Source of the DNA: Prevotella veroralis DSM 19559 = JCM 6290
GTDB taxonomy: Bacteria > Bacteroidota > Bacteroidia > Bacteroidales > Bacteroidaceae
Length of the DNA stretch: 64,000 nt
Reading direction: 5' to 3'
NCBI RefSeq assembly: GCF_000377625.1
Contig: NZ_KB898326.1
Location: forward strand, 236,910 to 300,909
Shown here: positions 19,376 through 29,419 of the stretch, in pieces
Numbering within the stretch: the first letter of the stretch is position 1
How the letters are laid out: the number at the start of each line of letters is the position of its first letter
Made by a program: the position numbers and the translations under genes
The notes under the pieces: model-generated
Databases searched by the model: none
What the model was told of the DNA's origin: nothing
What the model saw: the letters and a program-made list of their open reading frames with translations, nothing else

Positions 19376-19446
19376 GTCTCTTCAATTAAAAAATACCATC
19401 ATAAAGGAAAAAGTTAGTTATCCTTCTCCTTATCAATAATTATCTT

Positions 19447-19454
19447 TATCTTTG
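19447..19454 (+). promoter_or_regulatory. -7 box for rfbC
   Basis: TATCTTTG, 48 bases before the ATG at 19503; the -33 region is weak. Confidence 0.5.
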
Positions 19455-19502
19455 CGAGAGAAAACTATCTTTAATTGCTAAGAGTATATAACAACGAACG
19501 AA

Positions 19503-20057
19503 ATGGAATATATAAAGACAGAGATCGAAGGTGTATGGGTGATCGAACCTAAGGTGTTTAACGATCAAAGAGGCTACTTTTTCGAGGCTTTCAAACAGGC
19601 TGAATTTGACGAACACATCGGTCATCACGTTGAGTTCATACAAGACAATGAGTCTAAATCGAGCTTTGGTGTGCTGCGAGGACTGCATTATCAAAAGGGC
19701 GAGCATTCGCAAGCTAAGTTGGTAAGAGTCATCAAAGGGAAAGTAATTGATGTCGCTGTCGACCTCCGTAAAAGCTCTCCAACATTCGGAAAGTACGTTG
19801 CTGTTGAGCTATCAGAGGACAACAAGCGTCAGTTCTTCATCCCTCGTGGCTTCGCACATGGCTTCCTCGTATTGTCTGATGAGGCTATCTTTACTTATAA
19901 GGTGGACAATGTTTATGCGCCACAAAGCGAAGCCAGCATTCGATGGAACGATGAACACGTAGGTATCAAGTGGGCGATCGACCCAAAAGAGGTTCTCCTT
20001 TCAGAGAAAGATAACGCCAAGTCGCTATCCTGGGAGGCTGCTGAAAAATTTGAATAA
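19503..20057 (+). CDS. rfbC: dTDP-4-dehydrorhamnose 3,5-epimerase
   Basis: 184 residues, full-length cupin. It makes dTDP-4-keto-L-rhamnose for cell-surface glycans. Diagnostic segments: KVFNDQRGYFFEAF, FVQDNES-type IQDNESKSSFGVLRGLHYQ with the catalytic His, VIDVAVDLRKSSPTFGKY, IPRGFAHGFLVLSD and DPKEVLLSEKD. No other rfb genes are adjacent. It overlaps the annotated longer start of the following lipoprotein, so the two are probably cotranscribed. Confidence 0.95.
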   Translation: MEYIKTEIEGVWVIEPKVFNDQRGYFFEAFKQAEFDEHIGHHVEFIQDNESKSSFGVLRGLHYQKGEHSQAKLVRVIKGKVIDVAVDLRKSSPTFGKYVAVELSEDNKRQFFIPRGFAHGFLVLSDEAIFTYKVDNVYAPQSEASIRWNDEHVGIKWAIDPKEVLLSEKDNAKSLSWEAAEKFE

Positions 20058-20082
20058 ACGTCTTTTTACCCAAATAACAAAG

Positions 20083-20877
20083 ATGAAACAAACAATAATC
20101 GCATGTGCCGTATTAACGTCACTACTAATATTCTCTGCTTGTAAAAACCGAGGGGCTGACTATCAGAAGACGCACGAAGACAAGCAAGCAAAGGAGATGT
20201 TGCAGGGCTTATGGACTAATGGTGACAGTGGAGACCCTGCTGCGTTGGTCAAAGGGGATAGCATTTTCTATCCCGATTCGGCTAGTATGCCCGTGCGATT
20301 TTGGGTTTATCAAGACACTCTCTACCTACAAGGTCAGAACGTAAACGGCTATAAGATTGAGAAACAAGCACCTCATGTGTTTAAGTTTATCAATCAGAAT
20401 GGAGAAGAGGTGAAGCTCGTCAAGAGTAGTGATAAGGCTCTTTACCCATCTTTCAGTTATCATGTTTATGCGATGAACACCTTTGATGAGCAGACACAAG
20501 ATACCACGATTCGTACTGACTTAGGCTATTTCCAAAGTAAAGTACACGTGCAGACGACATCTGAAAAGGTAATTAAATCAACCTACAACGATAATGGTGT
20601 GGAGGTAGATAACATGTATCTTGACAACGTGGCATCCTTGCGTCTCCTCAACCATGGTACTCCAGTCTTTGCACATGACTTCCGTAAGCAGGAGTTCCAA
20701 CCCTTAATTGCAAGAGACTTCCTCAATAAGAGTATTCTTCGTAAGCTCTATTTCACACATGCCGACGCAAAGGCTCTCTATTACGATGCCCTCATTGGCA
20801 TTCCAGATGCCTCCACCACGTATGTCGTTGAACTGCGAATTACGCCTAACGGAAGGATGTCGAAGAAGCTAAGGTAG
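20083..20877 (+). CDS. Putative lipoprotein (possibly DUF4738-like)
   Basis: About 264 residues from the ATG at 20083, chosen because it gives a clean lipoprotein signal (MKQTIIACAVLTSLLIFSAC) with the lipobox Cys at residue 20. The rest is soluble and beta-rich, with no catalytic motif I recognise; FWVYQDTLYLQG and KYKIEKQ-type segments resemble Bacteroidales DUF4738 lipoproteins, but that assignment is from memory of the family. It lies 25 bases after rfbC. Confidence 0.75.
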   Translation: MKQTIIACAVLTSLLIFSACKNRGADYQKTHEDKQAKEMLQGLWTNGDSGDPAALVKGDSIFYPDSASMPVRFWVYQDTLYLQGQNVNGYKIEKQAPHVFKFINQNGEEVKLVKSSDKALYPSFSYHVYAMNTFDEQTQDTTIRTDLGYFQSKVHVQTTSEKVIKSTYNDNGVEVDNMYLDNVASLRLLNHGTPVFAHDFRKQEFQPLIARDFLNKSILRKLYFTHADAKALYYDALIGIPDASTTYVVELRITPNGRMSKKLR

Positions 20878-20885
20878 CACTTATT

Positions 20886-20925
20886 GTAATTCAAAATTCA
20901 TAATTCACAATTCAAAATTATGATT
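20886..20925. repeat. AT-rich repeat (AATTCAAAAT family)
   Basis: GTAATTCAAAATTCAT and ATTCAAAATTATGATTACTT, with internal repeats of ATTCAMAATT. It pairs with the copy at 14415-14458. Confidence 0.5.
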
Positions 20926-20997
20926 ACTTCGAGTTGATTAAGGCACGAGTTGACAAGTAGGCAAGTTATTAGCTCTATTTGAAAAAATAGGGAATCT

Positions 20998-21022
20998 GTA
21001 GGGACAAACGCTCTCATCTACC
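20998..21022 (-). repeat. Decayed copy of the CAGACGAGG repeat
   Basis: GTAGGGACAAACGCTCTC is the reverse complement of a diverged copy of the element at 94-227. The rest of 20881-21188 shows no gene. Confidence 0.45.
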
Positions 21023-21188
21023 CGCCAAAAGAAGCCTCACTTTCAGCATCTCTTCCAACAGAAAGGTGAATGAATACTTCTATCAACAAATATTGCTGTC
21101 TGGTAAACCTTTTCCACATATAAAAGTTAAGGGCTAAAATCCTCTCTTGTATTTCAGCCCTTTTTGTTACTTTTGTTTTCTCCACAGA

Positions 21189-21585
21189 ATGTTCAATAAC
21201 ATGGGTAAAAGTACACATTTTACCGGATAGCCAGTCTATAATCAGGTAATAAAATTAATCGATAAGCAAAAAATCAGGCAAATTAGCTTTGAAACACCCT
21301 AAAGTGTTCCTACGCTTGTACAGCTTACCGCTGCCGCTACGCATGATCACTATCTACTTAAAGAAGTGCATCTTCCCAAGGATGCTACTCTTACAATGGA
21401 CAGAGCATACATTGATTATGCACATTTCCAGCGACTTACAGAGAGGGAGTATGCTATGTGACCAAGATGAAGAAGCCCCTTACCCATAGGGGAACTGTAC
21501 TCCGTTATCTATGTAAGCCCTGACGGGCTGGTTACACATACGGACAAGAAGATTGTCTTTGAGAAAGGGAGGGGGATGTGATTAG
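21189..21585 (+). pseudogene. Decayed IS4-type transposase
   Basis: The ATG at 21189 opens MFNNMGKSTHFTG followed by a stop, then PVYNQVIKLIDKQKIRQIS in frame, typical of an IS4-family N-terminus. Further on LPKDATLTMDRAYIDYAHFQRLTERE (21375-21455, slightly shifted) is the second catalytic Asp region, and VSPDGLVTHTDKKIVFEK follows after a frameshift. Several frame breaks and missing internal sequence show this is a dead remnant. Confidence 0.7.
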
Positions 21586-21647
21586 TCTTGAGGAGCGTGT
21601 GTTAGGGTGCGTAAGTTAGGTGAATGATAGGGCTAAAGGGCTAAAAT

Positions 21648-21715
21648 ATGACCCGTACGGGTCGCACGCGTGAGGTGTACGGGTCAGAAGTCTAACCCGT
21701 ATGGGTCGAAAAGTA
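21648..21715. repeat. Dispersed relatives of the 22-bp repeat
   Basis: GACCCGTACGGGTC (a 14-base palindrome), then GTGAGGTGTACGGGTCAG and ACCCGTATGGGTC. These share the GTACGGGTC core with the tandem array at 17585-17716. Confidence 0.6.
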
Positions 21716-21785
21716 GAGCATATAACCATATAACTCGTAACGTATGAATATCAAAAGTAGGACAATAGCAACAGGAGTAACTAAG

Positions 21786-21814
21786 TCCCCCCTCCCTTAG
21801 GGAGGGGGTGGGTA
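21786..21814. repeat. GC-rich palindromic repeat
   Basis: CCCCTCCCTTAGGGAGGGG, then TGGGTATT; same family and same tail as 21864-21897. Confidence 0.65.
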
Positions 21815-21863
21815 TTATATGAGTAGTAACAAACAACAATATTAACAAAATCCCCTAACCAAA

Positions 21864-21897
21864 TCCCCCTCCCTTGGGGAGGGGAGGGGTGGGTATT
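21864..21897. repeat. GC-rich palindromic repeat
   Basis: CCCCTCCCTTGGGGAGGGG followed by AGGGGTGGGTATT, immediately before the small gene at 21903. Confidence 0.65.
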
Positions 21898-21902
21898 AAT
21901 TT

Positions 21903-22133
21903 ATGTGGCAATTCAGACAAGATGACCTCGATACTATCTTCACGGTCATTAACCAAGGATTGATAAAGAAGCCCTACTGGGTAGAGTATCACGATACATA
22001 CGATGACGGCACACCTGTATGGAACGGAGAGAAGTCCGTGCTGTGGAACCTCATGGATCAGGCATACCCAGAGGAACATGCGCAGATAATGCGACGAATG
22101 ATGGATAAGATGGAAGAGTTAGGAGGCTTATAA
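21903..22133 (+). CDS. Small hypothetical protein, possibly a fragment
   Basis: 76 residues, acidic and Trp/Met rich (WQFRQDDLDTIF, KPYWVEYHDTYDDGTP, AQIMRRMMDKMEELGGL). I do not recognise the family. It starts six bases after a GC-rich repeat and is followed by other gene remnants, so it may be the tail of a disrupted larger protein. Confidence 0.4.
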   Translation: MWQFRQDDLDTIFTVINQGLIKKPYWVEYHDTYDDGTPVWNGEKSVLWNLMDQAYPEEHAQIMRRMMDKMEELGGL

Positions 22134-22151
22134 AAGGGCTCGCACCAATAG

Positions 22152-22417
22152 AAGCTCTTTGCATTCTTCGCTAAGTATTACTTCTCCGTGATTGACAACT
22201 TCTCCTCTATGCTCTATAACGAGGATAGCAAGTTTTATGAGCAGATGAAACTCGCATGGAAATAGCTTTATACCAAGAGGAAGCAGAGCTGTTGCACGTT
22301 GATAAACAAACGAAACCTTTAGAGGTGCAGGCTCGTCAACTTTACATGCACGTGTATCAAGATAGAGCTTTATTGTCACCGTATACTTTATTGCGTGTTA
22401 TTTGCATGCATTTTTAA
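22152..22417 (+). pseudogene. Overlapping gene remnants
   Basis: An open frame without a start (22152-22265) reads KLFAFFAKYYFSVIDNFSS and ends YEQMKLAWK. Overlapping it, ATG 22256 opens a 53-residue frame (EEAELLHVDKQTKPLEVQA, ending VICMHF). Both look like real protein composition but neither is complete or recognisable; probably debris at the edge of the mobile region. Confidence 0.35.
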
Positions 22418-22584
22418 GTATTATTGTTTAATATTGTGCGTTATTGTGCAAATAATCGTTGTTTTTCGACTTTTAAAAGGCTGTAAAAAGGTTTGTAACT
22501 GCTTGATTTTGCGGAAAGAGAGGGAAATGACCATTCCGCTGCAACTCCTTGTATCATAGTCTTTTATTTTTTTATCCTTTTAAA

Positions 22585-22742
22585 TTGTAGCCATATTGTA
22601 GCCACAACAGAGTATTTTGAGAGTACACGCAGATACTGCTACCCGAAATGCGCACTTGCATTTCTTGGGTTCAAAAGTACAAAAAAGTAGAACATTCTCC
22701 AAATTATTGTGGGAAAATGTTTTAGAAATCTTTTGGCTACAA
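22585..22742. repeat. Short repeat TTGTAGCCA, two direct and one inverted copy
   Basis: TTGTAGCCA at 22585-22593 and 22596-22604, with its reverse complement TGGCTACAA at 22734-22742, just before a strong hairpin. Such an arrangement is typical of recombinase or regulator binding at element ends, but no partner site was identified. Confidence 0.4.
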
Positions 22743-22746
22743 TTTT

Positions 22747-22797
22747 CAGTGCATGGTGCAAGTCTATATATATAGATAGACCTTGCACCATGCACTG
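22747..22797. repeat. Perfect 16-bp-arm hairpin
   Basis: CAGTGCATGGTGCAAG (22747-22762) pairs perfectly with CTTGCACCATGCACTG (22782-22797); TCTAT and ATAGA extend the stem. No T-run follows, so it is not an obvious terminator. It sits in the gene-free stretch 22418-23169 at the left edge of the mobile region. Confidence 0.7.
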
Positions 22798-23071
22798 ACA
22801 GTCCCAAAGGTGTGATTGATTGATATGGCAGGCTCAATATTTTCGTCTATGCAATGAGCATCAAGGCAACAAATAAGTAACTACTCTGCAATACTGAAAA
22901 ACAAGCATCATTGGTTTTCAATAAGTTACAGTCTTCTACCTCTGTGAATTTAGACAAATTCTGGCATTCAGAAGAGTTTTTCGCTAATATCCCAATTGTA
23001 AGTTACTGATGTTCAATGCTGACGATTGCTGAATAGTTACACAAATAATGCATAATGTAAAAAAAGCAAAA

Positions 23072-23096
23072 TGGCAATATAATGCCAACATTGGCA
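23072..23096. promoter_or_regulatory. Operator-like TGGCA/TGCCA palindromes
   Basis: TGGCA-N6-TGCCA (23072-23087) overlaps TGCCAA-CA-TTGGCA (23083-23096). It is about 75 bases before the first mobile-region gene, a likely protein-binding site; the regulator is unknown. Confidence 0.4.
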
Positions 23097-23169
23097 ATTT
23101 AATATTCTTTCTAAAGCCTTATTTGTTAGGAACCTTGCGACATTATTTCCAATAAAAAGACGGATACAT

Positions 23170-23586
23170 ATGAAGACAAACAAACGAAACTCCGGAAGTA
23201 ACGCAAAATTCTACATTGTACTTCCAACACTTGAGAGTTTGCTCTCCGCCTGCAACAACTGCAAGCTTAGGGCAGATCATGCCGGCATGGAATATTCCAA
23301 CTTTATGAAACATTGTAAGATGCAGACTGACCTTCGCATCAACACCTATGCTAGATGTGCGGCAGCCTTCGATATGGACGTGCTCCTGATACATCTCCCC
23401 AAGGGTATGATTGAGTCCATGATAACAACCACGCCCCATAAAAGCCTTCGCTTCTCCACAATGGAGCAGGAAGATCTCATCGTCATTCTCAATCGGCTGT
23501 GCAAGCTAGACAGTAGAAGATTTAAGCAGCATCTTATGCAGTTATTGCACCAATTTGGGAAGGACTCTGAATTTCCAGACGGATGA
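23170..23586 (+). CDS. Hypothetical mobile-element protein
   Basis: 138 residues, not recognised. It has a Cys pair (SACNNCKLRADHAGMEY) and a helical C-terminus (LNRLCKLDSRRFKQHLMQLL). First gene of a plus-strand run leading to the primase gene; the operator-like palindromes at 23072-23096 precede it. Confidence 0.6.
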   Translation: MKTNKRNSGSNAKFYIVLPTLESLLSACNNCKLRADHAGMEYSNFMKHCKMQTDLRINTYARCAAAFDMDVLLIHLPKGMIESMITTTPHKSLRFSTMEQEDLIVILNRLCKLDSRRFKQHLMQLLHQFGKDSEFPDG

Positions 23587-23637
23587 TAATCCACGGAGAG
23601 CAACAATTCAATCCTAAACTGAAAAGAGAAGTGACAT

Positions 23638-24036
23638 ATGACAGAAGAAGACAATTTGCAAAAGACGGTAATTGCAGAGTTACGCTCACTAAGGAACGAC
23701 ATGGAGCGGATAGCCGGCTTTATCGTGGAAATGAGACGCGACTATTCCGTTTTGGAGGATAAGATGGAACTCAGTTCCTCCGACGTCATCAGACTCTTGG
23801 GCATTTCGCGGGCATCCCTTGCCCGATGGAGGGACACCAACGCAATCCCGTTCAGATATGTGTCATGCAACCACGTTGCCTATCCGTTCAAGGGACTTTA
23901 CGTCGCCGTCAAGAGCGGACGTGCCTCATTCAAGGGTTTCAGACGAGTGGAAGCCCTACAACGGCTCAACGCCTACAAGGATGGTGTCCTTAAAGGATAT
24001 ATGGGTGATGGTCAAACTTTATTTGAGAAGCTATGA
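23638..24036 (+). CDS. Helix-turn-helix protein (excisionase-like)
   Basis: 132 residues. A helical N-terminus is followed by a MerR/excisionase-like HTH near residues 45-75 (LSSSDVIRLLGISRASLARWRDTNAIPFRYV). Such proteins sit next to replication or integration genes in Bacteroidetes elements and probably bind element DNA. It overlaps the start of the primase gene by four bases (ATGA). Confidence 0.75.
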   Translation: MTEEDNLQKTVIAELRSLRNDMERIAGFIVEMRRDYSVLEDKMELSSSDVIRLLGISRASLARWRDTNAIPFRYVSCNHVAYPFKGLYVAVKSGRASFKGFRRVEALQRLNAYKDGVLKGYMGDGQTLFEKL

Positions 24037-26096
24037 ACATCAAAGAAGAAATACTGAGCCGAACCAACAAAGGACTAGATGTGTTCTGCTTCTATATGCC
24101 CATCGACTTTGTGCCAAAGCGCAATTTCCGAAATCCGTTGTATGACGACAGGCGTGCATCGTGCAATATCTATCTTGACAACAAGTCCGGCTGCTACCGA
24201 ATGAAGGACTTTGGCAACGATGCCTACTCCGGCGACTGCTTTTGGTTTGCAGCCACAATGCTCGGACTGGACGTGAGGAAAGACTTTGTTAATGTGCTTG
24301 AAACCATAAATCGGGACTTGCAGCTGAATATTTGCATTGAAAGGAAAGAACATAGTAATCCCCACACAATGATGATGAAGCCTTGCAAACCAACCTTAGT
24401 ACAACCACCTAACCAGCTCAAGAAGATGGAAGGTAAAAAGTGGTACAAGCTAATTGAGCAATCTTTCAATGTCAAAGAACTAGACTATTGGGAGCAATAT
24501 GGTATTGATACTAAGACTCTGCAACGTTTTCATGTAAAGTCGCTTGCTCGCTATGAGTCTGTCTCCAATCAGGGTAAGCCGTTTACACTTGGTTCAACAC
24601 ATGAAGATCCGATGTTTGCATACAGTATGGGGAAGTTTGTAAAAGTCTATCGCCCTAAGAGTAAGCTGCGCTTTCTTTATGGGGGTGAGAAAGTGAACGA
24701 CTATGTCTTTGGCTTCCAGCAGCTGCCCAGCAAAGGGGATGTTGTTTTCATCACAGGTGGGGAGAAAGACGTGCTTTCACTTTCGGCTCATGGTTTCAAC
24801 GCCATCTGTTTCAACAGCGAGACGGCACAGATTCCTGAGAATATCATCGAAGGGTTACAGCTCCGCTTTCGCCACATTATTATATTGTACGACTCTGATG
24901 AGACAGGCATAAGAGAAGCTAAACGGCAGACAGATGCACTTGCTCAATACAAGGTGTTGAGTCTAACCTTACCATTGCAAGGGGGTAAGTCGGAGAAGGA
25001 TATATCGGACTTCTTTGCCTTGGGCAATGAAGCAAAGGACTTGAAAGTGCTTCTTAATGATATGTTCACCAATATGTATGCACAGACGATGATGATATTG
25101 CAATCTTGTGAAATCGACTACGATAATCCGCCAGACGCTTCAAAGTCGGTGGTGGCAGTAAATGGTGTTCCGCTCGGTACGCAGGACAATCTGTTTTGTA
25201 TCACAGGTGGAGAAGGAACAGGAAAGAGTAACTATATTGCTGCTATCCTTGCTGGCACACTTGGTTCAGAAAGATTACAGGCAGAGCAAACCTTGGGATT
25301 GGAGGTAACCGCCAACTCCAAAGGTTTGGCAGTTCTTCACTACGATACAGAGCAATCGGAGGCACAACTCTATAAGAACTTGGAGAAGACACTTCGCAGG
25401 GCTGGTGTCAAGTCCGTGCCAGAGTTTTATCATTCCCTCTATCTGGCATCGCTATCACGCAAGGACAGACTGAAGATTATTCGTGAAAGTATGGACTTGT
25501 TCCATCACAAGCACGGGGGAATACACCTTGTGGTCATTGATGGTATAGCAGACTTAATACGCTCCGCCAACGACGAAACGGAGAGTATAGCCATTGTGGA
25601 TGAACTCTACCGCTTGGCAGGCATTTACAATACTTGTATCATTTGTGTACTCCATTTTGTACCTAATGGTATCAAACTAAGGGGACACATCGGGTCGGAA
25701 CTGCAACGCAAGGCTGCGGGCATTCTCTCCATCGAGAAAGATGACAATCCAGAATACTCGGTCGTCAAGGCTTTGAAAGTCCGTGACGGAAGTCCGTTGG
25801 ACGTTCCGATGATGCTTTTCGGCTGGGATAAGGCTGAGGACATGCACGTCTACCGTGGTGAGAAGTCAAAGGAGGACAAGGAAAAGCGCAAGACCGATGA
25901 ACTGATTGGCGTTGTCAAGGAAGCTTTCCGAAGTTCTTTCAAGCTCACTTACCAAGAGCTTTGTGAGGTTCTGATGCGAGAGATGGAAATCAAGGGCAGA
26001 ACCGCAAAGAAATACATCGCCTATATGAAAGAACAACGTATCTTGGCACAAGATACCAATGGTAACTATCAAAAAGGAGAACTATGCCGTACATAG
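24033..26096 (+). CDS. Toprim primase / DnaB-like helicase of a mobile element
   Basis: 687 residues. An N-terminal primase-like zinc-finger region without the cysteines (residues 1-100) is followed by a Toprim domain at about 225-300 ([26 protein letters not shown]). A RecA-like ATPase starts near residue 370 with Walker [14 protein letters not shown] and Walker [12 protein letters not shown]. Residues after 610 look like a winged-helix tail. It probably primes and unwinds element DNA during transfer or replication. Confidence 0.8.
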   Translation: MNIKEEILSRTNKGLDVFCFYMPIDFVPKRNFRNPLYDDRRASCNIYLDNKSGCYRMKDFGNDAYSGDCFWFAATMLGLDVRKDFVNVLETINRDLQLNICIERKEHSNPHTMMMKPCKPTLVQPPNQLKKMEGKKWYKLIEQSFNVKELDYWEQYGIDTKTLQRFHVKSLARYESVSNQGKPFTLGSTHEDPMFAYSMGKFVKVYRPKSKLRFLYGGEKVNDYVFGFQQLPSKGDVVFITGGEKDVLSLSAHGFNAICFNSETAQIPENIIEGLQLRFRHIIILYDSDETGIREAKRQTDALAQYKVLSLTLPLQGGKSEKDISDFFALGNEAKDLKVLLNDMFTNMYAQTMMILQSCEIDYDNPPDASKSVVAVNGVPLGTQDNLFCITGGEGTGKSNYIAAILAGTLGSERLQAEQTLGLEVTANSKGLAVLHYDTEQSEAQLYKNLEKTLRRAGVKSVPEFYHSLYLASLSRKDRLKIIRESMDLFHHKHGGIHLVVIDGIADLIRSANDETESIAIVDELYRLAGIYNTCIICVLHFVPNGIKLRGHIGSELQRKAAGILSIEKDDNPEYSVVKALKVRDGSPLDVPMMLFGWDKAEDMHVYRGEKSKEDKEKRKTDELIGVVKEAFRSSFKLTYQELCEVLMREMEIKGRTAKKYIAYMKEQRILAQDTNGNYQKGELCRT

Positions 26097-26392
26097 ATTA
26101 TAAAACTGAAGATATTTGGCAAAAACGCCTGTTTGACAAGCTAATGAATGTCGAGGACAAACTTGATCGCTTGCTGGTTTTACAGGAACAATCCATCGAC
26201 ACGACCGTACACCCTCCATTGAAACCTGAATACTTGGACATTATCGACGTTTCCAAGATACTCAAAGTGGAGCAGAAGACCATCTATAACTGGGTTTGGG
26301 CAGGAAAAATCCCTTATCTCAAAGCCAATGGACGATTACTCTTTCTCAGAGAAGAGATAGATGAGATGCTCCGAAAGCGGGAGGGATGGTAA
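26084..26392 (+). CDS. Excisionase-type helix-turn-helix protein
   Basis: 102 residues. After a helical N-terminus, residues 45-95 form an excisionase-family HTH ([31 protein letters not shown]). It overlaps the primase gene by 13 bases. Likely directs excision or regulates the element. Confidence 0.8.
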   Translation: MPYIDYKTEDIWQKRLFDKLMNVEDKLDRLLVLQEQSIDTTVHPPLKPEYLDIIDVSKILKVEQKTIYNWVWAGKIPYLKANGRLLFLREEIDEMLRKREGW

Positions 26393-26426
26393 TTATTGTT
26401 GCTTATATTTTTTTATCCGCAATTAT

Positions 26427-26457
26427 TTTGCTGGAACAAAAATAATACTTACCTTTG
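26427..26457 (+). promoter_or_regulatory. Promoter of the Abi-like gene
   Basis: TTTG 26427-26430, 19-base spacer, TACCTTTG 26450-26457: a full Bacteroidetes consensus, giving the Abi-like gene its own promoter. Confidence 0.7.
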
Positions 26458-26556
26458 CAAGCAGAAAGTTGGTTGCGGCTTTACCGCACATGAAGATAAC
26501 AGTACTCGCTTGGCATACCGTAAGATCTGCCGGCGAGTCATTTTTTTATATATACT

Positions 26557-27483
26557 ATGGCAAATAAAAAATCACGTTCCATTCAGGAACAAATCGATTT
26601 ACTGAAAGATAGGGGCATGATTATAGAAGACGAGGAGTTTGCCCGTCTTCACTTGAATCATGTCAGCTACTACCGATTAAAGGGGTACTGGTGGGATATG
26701 CAAAAGGACAAAGACCGGCATATATTTATGGAGGAGTCCAGATTTGAGGATGTTATCTCACGTTATTTCTTCGACAAGGAATTACGCCTGATACTGTTTG
26801 ATGCCATTGAAACGATAGAGATAGCGTTGCGAACAAAAATGATTTATCATCTCTCACAATCTTTTGGCGGGCTATTCTATACAGACAAAAAACTCTTTGT
26901 AAATGAATCTTTCCATCAACAGCATATAGAGGATTTGATGAGCGAATTTATGCGCAGTGGTGAAGTCTTTATAAAAGAATACAAACGCAAATACGGAGTG
27001 TGGCGAGACGGGAAATGTACATCATTTACCCAGCAGCCTGATGCGTGGGTGATTTTTGAGGTGGCAACTTTCGGTACCCTTTCAAAGATATACAAGAATC
27101 TCTGTCATCAGTTACCGGAAAAGGCGAGAATTGCCAATGACTTCGGGCTTAACATACACACGGAACTCTCAAGCTGGCTCGAAGCTATATCCTATTTGAG
27201 GAATATTGTAGCCCATCATTCCAGAGTTTGGAGTCGGAATATGGTAAAACGACCTATGGACATCAACAATCCCAAAGGTATATGGCTGAGAAATCCTCTT
27301 TCGGAGTTTGCCAAGAAAAAGCCATATCTGATAATTACCTCTATGTTGTACCTGTGCAATGCTATCAATGCCGGAGACACTTACAAAAAGAAAGTTATCT
27401 CATTGATAGAAGAACGTCCGGATATTCCAATTTACAAGATTGGCTTCCCTAACCATTGGAATAAAGAACCTATCTGGCAATAA
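26557..27483 (+). CDS. Abi_2-family (AbiD/AbiF-like) protein
   Basis: 308 residues. It starts with the family N-terminus SIQEQIDLLKDRGMII and LNHVSYYRLKGYWW. ETIEIALRTKMIYHLS is the conserved helix, and YLRNIVAHHSRVW near residue 225 is the HEPN RxxxxH motif of the RNase fold. Abi_2 proteins block phage growth by aborting infection in lactococci. It has its own promoter and lies between element core genes, a typical cargo defence position. Whether it is active here is inference. Confidence 0.85.
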   Translation: MANKKSRSIQEQIDLLKDRGMIIEDEEFARLHLNHVSYYRLKGYWWDMQKDKDRHIFMEESRFEDVISRYFFDKELRLILFDAIETIEIALRTKMIYHLSQSFGGLFYTDKKLFVNESFHQQHIEDLMSEFMRSGEVFIKEYKRKYGVWRDGKCTSFTQQPDAWVIFEVATFGTLSKIYKNLCHQLPEKARIANDFGLNIHTELSSWLEAISYLRNIVAHHSRVWSRNMVKRPMDINNPKGIWLRNPLSEFAKKKPYLIITSMLYLCNAINAGDTYKKKVISLIEERPDIPIYKIGFPNHWNKEPIWQ

Positions 27484-27558
27484 TGAATTTATGGAGATAA
27501 TTCAACCAATTATCATACACAATATAAGAATGCAAAGATAAAAATTTTTCAAAAATAG

Positions 27559-27591
27559 AAAGTCAAGCACAAGAACAAGTGCTTGACTTTC
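27559..27591 (-). terminator. Terminator hairpin between convergent genes
   Basis: GAAAGTCAAGCAC and GTGCTTGACTTTC form perfect 13-bp arms. On the minus strand it is followed by a T-rich tail, ending the helicase fragment; it may also stop the Abi transcript. Confidence 0.75.
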
Positions 27592-27612
27592 ATTTGGATA
27601 ACCAATACATAT

Positions 27613-29193
27613 TTAGTGTCTCCATTTGGGTCTGAAACTCTGTGAATGGCTATCCTCTTCTTTATTTTGAACAGGAGAAGGCTCATTGCTTACCTTGACA
27701 GAATGACTATTGCCGGATAAAGCCTCTTCTTGTTTCATACCCTCCGTTTCTTCCTTTTCCTCTTCCGATGGTGCAAGTGTAAGGGCAATCTTTCTGTCCA
27801 GCTCTGCCGACTGCCCTTTGAGCGAACGAAGCTCGTCCTCTTTCTTCCACGTTCCATTAGCAATAGCAGTATAGATTTCCTTATTGGTTGCAACCTTTTC
27901 TTTCTCCTTCTCGTGCGATTCTATCACCTTGGGGATACGCCCCAGCGCACCCAAGAAGTTCTCACACGCAAGTTTCGGGTCCGCAGCCAACTTACCATTA
28001 TTATAGGTGTAGTAAATACTCTCATGCCCTTTAACAAAGAAACGGTTCACGGAGCAGTCAAACAGATCTTTTGAGGTACTCTCCGTCTTCACCATGATGG
28101 AAAAACCATAAATCTCACCGATTTTATTGTACTCGCCTTTGGTACGTGCCTTGTCGTTAATTTCTTGCAGGCGTGCGGCAATGACCTTGATGTCCGTACT
28201 GTCTTCCACGCCCTTGATAGTCAGTTTGTTAATGGGCTGCCCATCGGTATCACGTTCTACACGCTGCTCAAATAGAGCTAAGTCTGACTGTGCCTCTTTG
28301 ATTTTGTCCGAATGGAAAGACACGGAACTATCTATCTCTGCCAACTTGCCGTTTGCTGCATCACGTTCACGGAGGAAATTCTTGCGCTCTGATTCTAAGG
28401 TGGTAATCTTCTTGTCAAGTCTCGCTTTCTCCAAAAGGTCGGTATTGCCTGAAAGCACTGCTACATATTCTGAAAAGTTCATGCCGCTGTCCTCATCCAT
28501 CGAACCCTCATCAATGGTACGACTACCAAGCGTGTTTGTCTTTAGCTGATTAATGAAGAGCTGCTTGTTATGCAGCAGGTTGAACTTGTAACTATCCAGT
28601 GACCGTTCGACGGCATAGATAATCACATCGACCTTGTTGTCCGCAAACTCCTTGGCAATAAGATTTCCCTTGCGCACAGCTCGTCCATTGCGCTGCTCCA
28701 AGTCAGATGGTCGCCAGGGCGTATCCAAATGATGGACCGCCACGGCACGTTGCTGGGCATTCACACCAGTACCCAACATAGAGGTAGAACCGAAGATAAT
28801 ACGGATGTCTCCACGATTCATAGCATCGACCATCGCTTTCTTTGCCTTCTCGTTCTTACATTCCTGAATGAAGCGTATCTCGTATGCGGGGATATGATAG
28901 TCCTCCACCAGCTTTTTCTTGATTTCCGAATAGACGTTCCATTCGCCAGGCTTGTAAGTACCTAAGTCAGAGAAAACAAATTGTGTACCTTTCTGTGCAT
29001 CGTACTTTTGGTAATAGTCATTGAGCAGCTTGGCACAATGGCTTGCCTTGTTGTCAATATGATCTGAGTACGCATTTTCATCAATCATGCGTAAATCAAG
29101 GCTCATCTTTCTGGCATAATCAGTCATTAAGAATGAAGGGAAACAGAGGGAAATGTAAGGAATGTAACTATTTGAAATATCATCATTTAGCAT
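27613..29193 (-). pseudogene. C-terminal part of the split methylase/SNF2 helicase
   Basis: 526 residues. After about 22 unrelated residues, TDYARKMSLDLRM begins the SNF2 helicase C-terminal lobe: FVFSDLGTYKPGEW, GSTSMLGTGVNAQ (motif V) and QRNGRAVRKGN (motif VI). A coiled-coil tail follows. This is what should come after TDYARK in the large protein whose N-terminal part ends at 43838, about 14.6 kb away. The ATG at 29193 may allow expression of this lobe alone, but it lacks the ATP-binding half. Confidence 0.85.
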
Positions 29194-29250
29194 TTTTATG
29201 CCATTATCGAGTTAGGCGAAAGGAAGCATCAAACGGCAGGAGTTCCGTTA

Positions 29251-29293
29251 CCAAATCGTAACCCATCAGGGAAAAAGCAAAAAGGGGTTACGA
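29251..29293. other. Putative left attachment site
   Basis: Direct-repeat copy plus the inverted GGGGTTACGA. The stretch 29194-29419 has no other gene. Confidence 0.55.
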
Positions 29294-29375
29294 ATTGAAG
29301 ATAAACATCTGTGCCATAGGTTTTTATTCTTCGTCTTTCATTTTTCTGCATCGCTCAGGAATACTTGTTCATCTG

Positions 29376-29383
29376 TACCTTTG
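29376..29383 (+). promoter_or_regulatory. -7 box for the recombinase operon
   Basis: TACCTTTG, 36 bases before the ATG at 29420; no clear -33 box. Confidence 0.5.
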
Positions 29384-29419
29384 CAAGCAAAGGAAATTTA
29401 GAAAAAAAACGACAGAAAA

